Assembly (NCBI GenBank): GCA_020348765.1
Contig: CP070753.1
Span: forward strand, 2,651,250 to 2,658,594
DNA: 7,345 bases
Direction of reading: 5' to 3'
From: Burkholderiales bacterium
GTDB lineage: Bacteria; Pseudomonadota; Gammaproteobacteria; Burkholderiales; Burkholderiaceae_E
The notes beneath the pieces were generated by a model. That model was not told the DNA's origin. It did no database searches and saw only the letters and a list, made by a program, of their open reading frames with translations. Position 1 is the first letter of the stretch; the number at the start of each line of letters is the position of its first letter. Shown here piece after piece: positions 1-5,245 of this stretch. The translations under genes and the position numbers were made by a program.

Positions 1-591
1 GAGCCGCCTCCGGTGGCAAGCGACGGCGCGTTCGAGGTCATGCGCTTCGTCGTCGACAAAGGACGGACCGCTGCGGTCGGTGCCCTGCCCGGGCGGATCG
101 CCGCCGCGGCCCCCGCCCCAGACCTGGGCCCGCCGGTGCGCCGGCGCCGGTTCACCCTGGACATGCACGGCCCGATGATGGGCGGCATGGGCGGGATGCG
201 CGGCGGCATGGGCGGGATGCGCGGCGGCATGCGCGGCCCGATGGGCGGCGGCCTGGGCATGATGGGCATGGGCATCAACGGCCATGCGCACGCGATGCAG
301 CGCATCGATCAGCATGTGCGCCGCGGCGACACCGAGCTCTGGGAGGTTCTCGCCAACAACATGGCGCACCCGTTCCACGTGCACGCGACCTCGTTCCGGG
401 TGCTGCGCCTGAACGGCCGTCCGGTCCCTTTCCCCGAGATGGGCTGGAAAGACACGGTGCTGGTCAACGGCACGGCCGAACTGCTGGTGCGCTTTGCGCA
501 TCAGGCCGATGAAAGGGCGCCCTACATGTTCCACTGCCACATCCTCGAACACGAGGACGCGGGCATGATGGGGCAGTTCACGGTGGCCTGA
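1..591 (+). CDS. Multicopper oxidase, CueO-like, C-terminal part (5' end outside window)
   Basis: This is the last cupredoxin domain of a multicopper oxidase; the frame is open from the first base, so the start lies upstream and the GTG at 13 is internal. The HPFHVH motif (partial residues 123-128) and HCHILEHEDAGMM (178-190) supply ligands for the type 1, 2 and 3 coppers. H178-C179-H180, H184 and axial M189 fit the family pattern and resemble CueO closely. Just before the INGHAHAM segment, at the place where CueO carries its Met-rich insert, residues 55-91 contain 12 Met in 37 residues, mixed with Gly and Arg. CueO-type enzymes oxidise Cu(I) in the periplasm with O2 as acceptor and protect against copper. 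Signal peptide and N-terminal domains are not visible. A laccase or PcoA/CopA-type oxidase is possible, but the CueO-like insert and ending favour a cuprous oxidase. Family assignment is firm; exact substrate is inferred. Confidence 0.93.
   Translation, partial: EPPPVASDGAFEVMRFVVDKGRTAAVGALPGRIAAAAPAPDLGPPVRRRRFTLDMHGPMMGGMGGMRGGMGGMRGGMRGPMGGGLGMMGMGINGHAHAMQRIDQHVRRGDTELWEVLANNMAHPFHVHATSFRVLRLNGRPVPFPEMGWKDTVLVNGTAELLVRFAHQADERAPYMFHCHILEHEDAGMMGQFTVA
163..273 (+). repeat. Met/Gly-rich copper-binding insert with a 21-bp tandem repeat
   Basis: Within the multicopper oxidase, bases 181-201 and 202-222 are two exact copies of a 21-bp unit encoding GGMGGMR, followed by a partial third copy (223-231). 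The whole segment encodes 12 Met and only one His. In CueO the equivalent Met-rich segment binds Cu(I) and limits access to the type 1 site; here it is Gly/Arg-rich rather than His-rich. The repeat suggests growth or loss by slippage. Confidence 0.75.
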
Positions 592-630
592 CCGGACCGA
601 CCGCGTCTGCGGTATCGTTGTGCAGGCGAT

Positions 631-681
631 CGCCCCGCTCGCTCGGCCCGGGCCGAACGCCAGTTGACCGATCGCGGGGCG
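631..681. terminator. Nested inverted repeat between the oxidase and OmpA-like genes; possible terminator
   Basis: CGCCCCGC at 631-638 pairs perfectly with GCGGGGCG at 674-681. Between them TCGGCCCGGGCCGA (643-656) is a perfect 14-base palindrome able to form a 5-bp stem with a 4-base loop. CGATCG also occurs next to both outer arms. No T-run follows, so this is not a classical intrinsic terminator. It could be a GC-rich terminator hairpin, an mRNA 3' stabiliser or a protein-binding palindrome. The inverted repeats are seen; the role is a guess. Confidence 0.35.
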
Positions 682-716
682 CAGCGTCATCGAGCGGATT
701 GCACGTGCCGAACACC

Positions 717-722
717 AGGGGG
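717..722 (+). promoter_or_regulatory. Ribosome binding site of the OmpA-like gene
   Basis: AGGGGG lies five bases before the ATG at 728. It is a good Shine-Dalgarno match at normal spacing and fixes the start of the coiled-coil/OmpA gene. Confidence 0.7.
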
Positions 723-727
723 AACGA

Positions 728-2602
728 ATGAGCCAGAACGAAGAGAGCCGCGGCGCAGGGGCCCGTCCCATCGCGCTGCTGGCGCTGATCCTCGGCATTG
801 CGATCGTGGTGTGGCACTTGTTCATCTCCGGCCACGAAAACCGGGCAGGCTTCGACCGGGCGACGCTGACCGAGCGGTTCGACGGCATCGGTTCCCGTCT
901 CGGGGCGCTGGACGATCGGTTCAAGGGCGTCGAGCAGCAGCTCTCCGGACCGGTCGCCGAAGTCGGCAAGCTCGCCGCCGGGCTGGGCCAGATCGGCAAG
1001 CGCTTCGATGCGCTCGAGGCTGGCGACGTCCCGGCGCTGAGGCAGGTCGGCGAAGCGGTCACGGCGCTCGGGCAACGGCTGGACCGCACCGAAGGCGCGC
1101 TGGACCAGATCAAGCCGCTGGCCGAGTCCGTGGCCGCGCTCGGCGAACGGGTGGGCAAGGCCGAGAGCACTCAGGGCGAGGCGATGGCGCCGATCAAGGA
1201 ACGGGTCGATGCACTGGCAGCCAGAATGGACGCGGCAGCGCAGGAGCGTGCCGCGGCGCTGAATCCATTGAACGCGTCGATCGCGGCCCTGGACCGTCGC
1301 CTGGGCGGCGTCGAGTCGACGGCCCAGGCGCAATCCGCGTCGCTGAACGAATCGGTGTCCAGGCTCGGCGGCAGGATCGATGCCGCCGAGCAGAACGGCC
1401 AGTCGCTGGCGGCGAAGCTGGACCGGCTCGACGGGAGAATCGACGCTGTCGACGGACAGCTGAAGCCGCTTGCGAACGCCATCCAGGAGACAGGCGCGCG
1501 CGTCGAACGGTTCGCCTCCGGCCAGCCGGCCACTGCACAACGCATCGACGCGCTCGACCAGCGGATCGGGGCCGTCGAACGCAGCCGCGGCGCGGCCAGC
1601 GCAGCCAACGGCGCACTCGAGCCACGTCTGGCTGCGCTCGAGGCCGGACAGGCAGCCGCCAGCCGGGTCGCGGGCGAGCTCGGTGCGCTGCGCCAGCAGC
1701 TGAGCAGCGCCGAGGCAAGGACCGATTCGGGCCTCGGCGCACTGCGCAGTGAGCTGGTCGCAATCGAGAAGCGCGTCGGCGACGCCCAGGGCAAGGTCGA
1801 GGCCGGGCTCGAGGCGCTGCGCACCGATCTGTCCGCGACCGGCAAGCGCTTCGGCGACGCGCAGGGCAAGGTCGAGGCCGGGCTCGAGGCGCTGCGCACC
1901 GATCTGTCCGCCACCGGCAAGCGCCTCGCCGACGTCCAGGTCCAGGCCGAGTCCGGCCTCGAGACCCTGCGCAGCGATCTGGGCGCAGCCGAACAGCGTC
2001 TCGGCGGCGCCGATGCCCGGGCCGACTCGGGCCTCGGTGCGATGCGCACCGAACTGGCCGCGCTGGGCGAGCGACTGGGCGGCGCCGAGGCGCGTGCCTC
2101 GGCCGACGACGCGAAGCTGACTGCGGCAGTGGTCGAGTTCGGCAAGCGCCTGGCCAGGCTCGAAGAGCGGTTCGCCACGCCGGACAGCACGCAGGCCGAA
2201 CTGTTGAAGACGATCGAGCGGCTCGAGACGCAGATCGACGACCTGAAGTCCCGGTCGCTGCGCAATGCCACCGAGCTCGGCCGGATCTACTTCGGATTCG
2301 GCCGGTGGGAGCTGCAGCCCTCGGAGCGGAAGAAACTCGAGGCGATCGTCGCGATGCCCGGCGCCAGGGACAAGATCATCTCGCTGATCGGCTTCGCGGA
2401 CCGCGTCGGCAGCGACGACTACAACCAGCTGTTGTCCATCAGGCGCGTCGCGGTCGTGCGCGAGGCGCTGCTCGACCTGGGCATGCCCAACGCGCTGATC
2501 TCGACCGCGAACGGTCTCGGCGAGATGGGTGTGCCGGTCGAGACGCGTGACGGCGTTGCCGAGCAGGGCAACCGGGTGGTGTTCGTGTTCGGGGCGCAGT
2601 AG
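728..2602 (+). CDS. Inner-membrane-anchored coiled-coil protein with C-terminal OmpA-type peptidoglycan-binding domain
   Basis: 624 residues. A single uncleaved-looking TM segment (about 14-34) follows a short polar N-terminus, placing the rest in the periplasm. Residues about 40-510 are Ala/Leu/Glu/Arg-rich with heptad-like spacing and no globular signature: predicted coiled coil, broken by scattered prolines up to P299 and then proline-free to P485. Residues 335-459 are five 25-residue repeats. Residues 519-621 are an OmpA-like domain: FGFGRWELQPSE opening, GFADRVGSDDYN, LLSIRRVAVV and a closing GNRVVFVF. D558 and R573 sit 15 residues apart, as do the two residues that bind diaminopimelate in OmpA; the usual GHTD is GFAD here. 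The protein probably ties the inner membrane to the cell wall. It is not a beta-barrel porin. Its own good RBS and 136-base gap from the oxidase suggest separate transcription; it converges on the kinase gene. Specific cellular role unknown. Confidence 0.88.
   Translation: MSQNEESRGAGARPIALLALILGIAIVVWHLFISGHENRAGFDRATLTERFDGIGSRLGALDDRFKGVEQQLSGPVAEVGKLAAGLGQIGKRFDALEAGDVPALRQVGEAVTALGQRLDRTEGALDQIKPLAESVAALGERVGKAESTQGEAMAPIKERVDALAARMDAAAQERAAALNPLNASIAALDRRLGGVESTAQAQSASLNESVSRLGGRIDAAEQNGQSLAAKLDRLDGRIDAVDGQLKPLANAIQETGARVERFASGQPATAQRIDALDQRIGAVERSRGAASAANGALEPRLAALEAGQAAASRVAGELGALRQQLSSAEARTDSGLGALRSELVAIEKRVGDAQGKVEAGLEALRTDLSATGKRFGDAQGKVEAGLEALRTDLSATGKRLADVQVQAESGLETLRSDLGAAEQRLGGADARADSGLGAMRTELAALGERLGGAEARASADDAKLTAAVVEFGKRLARLEERFATPDSTQAELLKTIERLETQIDDLKSRSLRNATELGRIYFGFGRWELQPSERKKLEAIVAMPGARDKIISLIGFADRVGSDDYNQLLSIRRVAVVREALLDLGMPNALISTANGLGEMGVPVETRDGVAEQGNRVVFVFGAQ
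1730..2104 (+). repeat. Five 75-bp (25-residue) tandem repeats in the coiled coil
   Basis: Units start at 1730, 1805, 1880, 1955 and 2030, each beginning GL(G/E)(A/T)(L/M)R(S/T)(D/E)L and lasting exactly 25 residues. Bases 1787-1836 and 1862-1911 are identical over 50 bases at a 75-base offset, and the next mismatch (1837 against 1912) is silent, so one duplication is recent. Outer units have diverged at both levels. 25 residues equals one hendecad plus two heptads, which suits a continuous coiled coil. Confidence 0.85.
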
Positions 2603-2614
2603 GGGGCGCAGTAG
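2591..2614 (+). repeat. 12-bp tandem duplication carrying the stop codon
   Basis: GGGGCGCAGTAG occurs twice in direct succession (2591-2602 and 2603-2614). The first copy encodes the last three residues Gly-Ala-Gln and the TAG stop of the OmpA-like gene. The second repeats the same three codons and a second in-frame TAG, giving a backup stop. Confidence 0.9.
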
Positions 2615-2621
2615 GGAACCC

Positions 2622-2655
2622 GGCAGGCCGTCCGGGGCGCTGCGTCCGGCCCTGC
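2622..2655. terminator. Possible GC-rich bidirectional terminator hairpin between convergent genes
   Basis: GCAGGCCG (2623-2630) can pair with CGGCCCTGC (2647-2655) with one bulged C, in the 69-base gap between the convergent stop codons of the OmpA-like and kinase genes. There is no T-tract on either strand. Position favours a terminator; the structure alone is weak evidence. Confidence 0.3.
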
Positions 2656-2671
2656 TGCTGCGCCGGAAGGC

Positions 2672-4222
2672 TCAACCTTCGCGACAGATGCGTTCGAGAT
2701 CGCGCGCGAGCGCGCGTGCCTCGTCCGCGTCGGCGACCTGGTCCACGAGCGCAGTGCAGAAAGCGGCCCGGTCGCCGGCTCCGGCGGCTGCCTTGCGCAC
2801 CAGCAGACGCGCGATCGGACCGAGCCGGGTCGACAGCACGGCCGTGGCGCGTTCGAGCAGATCGGGCGTGACCAGCGCGCGCGCCGCCCCGTCATCGGGC
2901 GTGCCCTGCTCGCCTGGCCGGCTGGTACCGTCGACCACGGTTTGGTCGACCACCCGTGTCGCCGCGGCAGCGCTCGTATCGCCGTTGCCACCCGCACCGC
3001 GCACGAAGCGGTCCCTCATCTCGCCCTCGGGCAGGTGCTCGGCCAGCAGCTGACGCAAGCGCTGCAGATCGGCGGTCTGCGTGGCCGCGCGACGTACGAG
3101 GATCTTCGCCATCGGGCCGACGTGCCGCACCAGCGAGGACTCGACTTCGGCGAGCGTGCGCGCGTCCCAGCCGCTCGGCATCGTGTCGCCGGCGCCTGCC
3201 GACACGGTGGCGGGACGGCTCGCCGCTGCCGGGAGTGGCGCCTGCACCGGCGCCCGCACCGGCACCGGTGCCGGCTTCGGCGCGGCCGCATCGTGGTGTC
3301 GCGGCGCTGCCGGTCGAGCCGCGCCCGGCTCGGGTGCGGCGGCCTGCGGCACCATCACCAGCGTTGCGTCGGAAACCGTTGCGCTGGCCGGCTGCCCGCC
3401 GACGGCGAGCAGCGCGTCCTGGAATTCCCGCGCCGATCCATAGCGCTGGTCGCGATCGCGCGCCAGCGCACGCAGCACTACCGGATCGTAGCGGGCCCAG
3501 TGCCCGGCGCCCTCCACCTGCGAGGGCGGCAGCGGCGTCTCGGTGACCGTCTTGTACATCACCTGTTCCATCGAGCCCGAGTACACCTGCTGCCCGGTCA
3601 GCAGCTGGTACAGCACCGCACCGCTGGCATACAGGTCGATGCGGTGATCGATCTCGACGTCGGCGAACTGCTCGGGTGCCATGTAGCCCGGCGTGCCGAT
3701 CAGCGCGCCGTCGACGGTCAGCCCGGCATTCTCGATGCGGGCGATGCCGAAGTCCGCGATCTTGACCTTGCCGGCGCGCGTGACGATCAGGTTGGCCGGC
3801 TTGATGTCCCGGTGCCACACGCCGTGCTCGTGCGCATACTGGAGCGCCTCGAGCAACTGGGTCATGACGCTCAGCAGGTCCTGCTCGCCCAGGCGCACTC
3901 CGCGCCCGAGGAACTCGCGCAGCGAGTTGCCCGGCACGTACTCCATCGCGATGTAAGCATAGTGCTCGGTCTCGCCGTACTCGTAGACGGCCGCGATCCC
4001 CGGGTGCAGCAGCCGCCCGGCTGCCTGCGCCTCGTTGCGGAAGCGGGCGGCAGCCGCGGCCACGCCCTGGTCGCTGTCGATCAACTCACGACGAATGGTC
4101 TTGATCGCCAGCGCGCGCTTGATGTCCGGGTCGAACGCCTCGTAGACCACGCCCATCGCGCCCTCGCCGATCTTGCGCGTGATCGTGTATTTGCCGATTC
4201 GTTCCGGTTGCCACGAGTTCAT
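2672..4222 (-). CDS. Hanks-type Ser/Thr protein kinase, soluble, with two related C-terminal tail domains
   Basis: 516 residues from the ATG at 4222. The kinase domain spans about 12-272 with all key elements: Gly-rich loop GEGAMGVV (19-26), K41, alpha-C E64, HRDIKPAN catalytic loop (D139, N144), DFG (157-159) and GTPGYMAPEQ (176-185) after a loop containing T169 and T177. It is an active-looking RD kinase that should phosphorylate Ser/Thr on cytoplasmic proteins and itself. An Ala/Pro-rich linker (277-356) leads to two copies of a GP(M/I)A(K/R)-x-LVR-(R/K)AA domain at about 357-409 and 454-516. No TM segment is visible, unlike many PknB-type receptor kinases, and there are no PASTA repeats. 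It lies 84 bases downstream of the haem/HAMP sensor on the same strand, so that sensor may be its input. A GTG at 4240 would add six residues; the ATG was preferred because the MNSWQPERIGKY opening suits the family. Targets are unknown. Confidence 0.93.
   Translation of the reverse strand: MNSWQPERIGKYTITRKIGEGAMGVVYEAFDPDIKRALAIKTIRRELIDSDQGVAAAAARFRNEAQAAGRLLHPGIAAVYEYGETEHYAYIAMEYVPGNSLREFLGRGVRLGEQDLLSVMTQLLEALQYAHEHGVWHRDIKPANLIVTRAGKVKIADFGIARIENAGLTVDGALIGTPGYMAPEQFADVEIDHRIDLYASGAVLYQLLTGQQVYSGSMEQVMYKTVTETPLPPSQVEGAGHWARYDPVVLRALARDRDQRYGSAREFQDALLAVGGQPASATVSDATLVMVPQAAAPEPGAARPAAPRHHDAAAPKPAPVPVRAPVQAPLPAAASRPATVSAGAGDTMPSGWDARTLAEVESSLVRHVGPMAKILVRRAATQTADLQRLRQLLAEHLPEGEMRDRFVRGAGGNGDTSAAAATRVVDQTVVDGTSRPGEQGTPDDGAARALVTPDLLERATAVLSTRLGPIARLLVRKAAAGAGDRAAFCTALVDQVADADEARALARDLERICREG
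2675..3154 (-). repeat. Duplicated tail domain of the kinase
   Basis: Two protein-level copies, at 2996-3154 and 2675-2863, share the core (V/L)GP(M/I)A(K/R)(I/L)LVR(R/K)AA followed by an amphipathic helix rich in Leu and acidic residues. A Gly/Thr-rich spacer separates them. I recall similar single tails on other bacterial Ser/Thr kinases, so this looks like a small helical module copied within the gene. DNA identity is low, so the duplication is old. Confidence 0.65.
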
Positions 4223-4244
4223 GCACGGTGGTCCACGCACGGTG
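4223..4244. repeat. Direct repeat next to the kinase start
   Basis: GCACGGTG occurs at 4223-4230 and 4237-4244, six bases apart, covering the translation-start region of the kinase including the alternative GTG codon. It may be chance in GC-rich DNA, or a small binding or slippage site. Confidence 0.3.
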
Positions 4245-4306
4245 CTTCCAGCGCGCGCAGCCGCCAGCCGACTCGGGCCTGCGGCGCGCGGCGGCGATCA
4301 CCGAGG

Positions 4307-5146
4307 TCAGGTCTCCAGCATCTTCATCGCCTGGTCCAGGCTGCGGCGCATGCGCGCGAAGGACTCGGTCAGCGTGCCGATCTCGTCGCGGCTGCGGGCC
4401 GAGAACTCGGGCGCATCCAGCTCGCCCAGGCTGACCCGGTCGGCCAGCCCGGACAGGCGCGTGACCGGCCGAATCACCATCAGCCACAGCATCAGGTTCA
4501 GTGCCACGCCGATCGCGATGAAAATGCCGACGATCATCGTCATGAAGACGCGAAACGCCTGTTCGGCGCGCGCCAGCGGCACGACCATTGGCACCGAGAC
4601 GACCTGCGCGCCGATCACCTCGTTCATCTGCCAGCCGAACCCGTTCGAGGGCCCGTACCGCTCGACCATCGGCTGCGGGGCGACCTCCGGGGTGCTGTGA
4701 CAGACCAGGCAGCCGGCATTGGTGATCCGGATCGGCCGCGCGATGTACAGCGTGCGGCCCAGCGGAGTTTCGCGCTGGCCGACGAACTCGTTCAGCGAGG
4801 CCGAAGCGCGGAATTCGTTGACGATGTCGGTTTCCCACTCGACGGCGCGGTCGCGCGGGTTGGTCGGGTTCAGGGTCGCTTCCTTGTACTGGTACTCGGG
4901 GTGCTTCTTGCTCAGCTCGGCGACCACTTCGGTGGCGCCGAACGCAGGCACCGATTGCGGCAGGAACGTGTACTTCATCTGCGTGGCCAATAGCGGCGCG
5001 ATCTGCGAGTTCGTGTACTGCCGCACCGCGGTGGCCTTCTCGATCAGCAGCCCGGCACTGGCCACGACCTCGTCCTGCGCATTGCGCTGCAACAGATCGC
5101 GCACGCCCCATGCGGTCGCAGCCAGGCCGGCCGCGAACGCCAGCAC
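4307..5146 (-). CDS. Periplasmic haem c (Tll0287-like, DUF3365) sensor with HAMP domain; 5' end interrupted by a stop
   Basis: 279 residues from the GTG at 5146, the first start after an in-frame stop. Order: a shortened N-terminal hydrophobic segment (1-15), a periplasmic domain (about 20-195), a second TM (201-225), and a HAMP domain (about 223-275) with the RPVTRL proline and a DEIG motif. The protein then ends, so there is no kinase, cyclase or methyl-accepting output. Residues 146-150 are CLVCH, the CxxCH haem c attachment motif, in the surroundings typical of the Tll0287-like family (ARPI...C..CH...EVAP, then GFGW). The likely role is redox or gas-ligand sensing in the periplasm, relayed to a partner; the Ser/Thr kinase gene follows directly. 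The natural start is probably ATG 5179, which has a good RBS, but codon 6 is TAA. Starting at 5146 removes 11 residues and about a quarter of TM1, with no RBS. It could be a pseudogene, a weakly translated gene or a sequence error. Confidence 0.8.
   Translation of the reverse strand: MLAFAAGLAATAWGVRDLLQRNAQDEVVASAGLLIEKATAVRQYTNSQIAPLLATQMKYTFLPQSVPAFGATEVVAELSKKHPEYQYKEATLNPTNPRDRAVEWETDIVNEFRASASLNEFVGQRETPLGRTLYIARPIRITNAGCLVCHSTPEVAPQPMVERYGPSNGFGWQMNEVIGAQVVSVPMVVPLARAEQAFRVFMTMIVGIFIAIGVALNLMLWLMVIRPVTRLSGLADRVSLGELDAPEFSARSRDEIGTLTESFARMRRSLDQAMKMLET
4697..4711 (-). other. CxxCH haem c attachment motif
   Basis: Reads C-L-V-C-H on the minus strand, in the predicted periplasmic part of the sensor where cytochrome c maturation could attach haem. 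It is the only CxxCH I found in the genes of this window. Confidence 0.8.
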
Positions 5147-5179
5147 GAAGACCAGGTTGAATTAGACCAGAAGCCTCAT
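5144..5179 (-). pseudogene. Severed 5' end of the sensor gene: ATG, four codons, TAA, then the rest of TM1
   Basis: From ATG 5179 the frame reads M-R-L-L-V-stop-F-N-L-V-F and runs without a shift into the rest of the sensor. The TAA is at 5164-5162. Family members, as I remember them, begin with a basic residue before FNL (an MRLLVKFNL-like start), so AAA to TAA is the simplest single change. The residues after the stop complete a normal 20-residue TM helix, showing this was coding sequence. Confidence 0.7.
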
Positions 5180-5181
5180 CG

Positions 5182-5189
5182 CCACCCCC
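5182..5189 (-). promoter_or_regulatory. Ribosome binding site supporting the original sensor start
   Basis: GGGGGTGG on the minus strand ends two bases before the ATG at 5179. Nothing similar precedes the GTG at 5146. It therefore argues that translation was meant to begin at 5179, upstream of the TAA. Confidence 0.55.
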
Positions 5190-5245
5190 GCTCGTGGTGC
5201 GACGAGTCTAGCCCAAAGGGCGCCACGGCGTGCGACCGTCTGTCG

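Noticed and set aside
664..692. TTGACC at 664-669 as a -35 box for the OmpA-like gene
   Set aside because: At 16-18 base spacing the -10 position reads about TCATCG, which is a poor match, so no sigma-70 promoter can be supported.
578..1540. 320-codon open frame on the - strand across the oxidase/OmpA-like gap
   Set aside because: No domain or RBS support, and it overlaps two well-supported + strand genes.
1171..2271. 366-codon open frame on the - strand inside the OmpA-like gene
   Set aside because: Ser/Ala/Arg-rich shadow of the repetitive coiled-coil gene; its repeats simply mirror the + strand repeats.
2942..4993. Open frame of 683 codons on the + strand opposite the kinase and sensor
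   Set aside because: It runs antisense through two genes with clear domains, reads as low-complexity Arg/His/Gln-rich sequence, has no recognisable motif, and is expected in GC-rich coding DNA.
5205..5210. TAGACT on the minus strand as a -10 box for the sensor gene
   Set aside because: Four of six bases match but there is no -35-like sequence at proper spacing; chance is likely.
5191..5221. Small inverted repeats CTCGT/ACGAG and GCCC/GGGC between the FecR-domain gene and the sensor
   Set aside because: Stems of only 4-5 bp with no T-run; not enough for a terminator or riboswitch.
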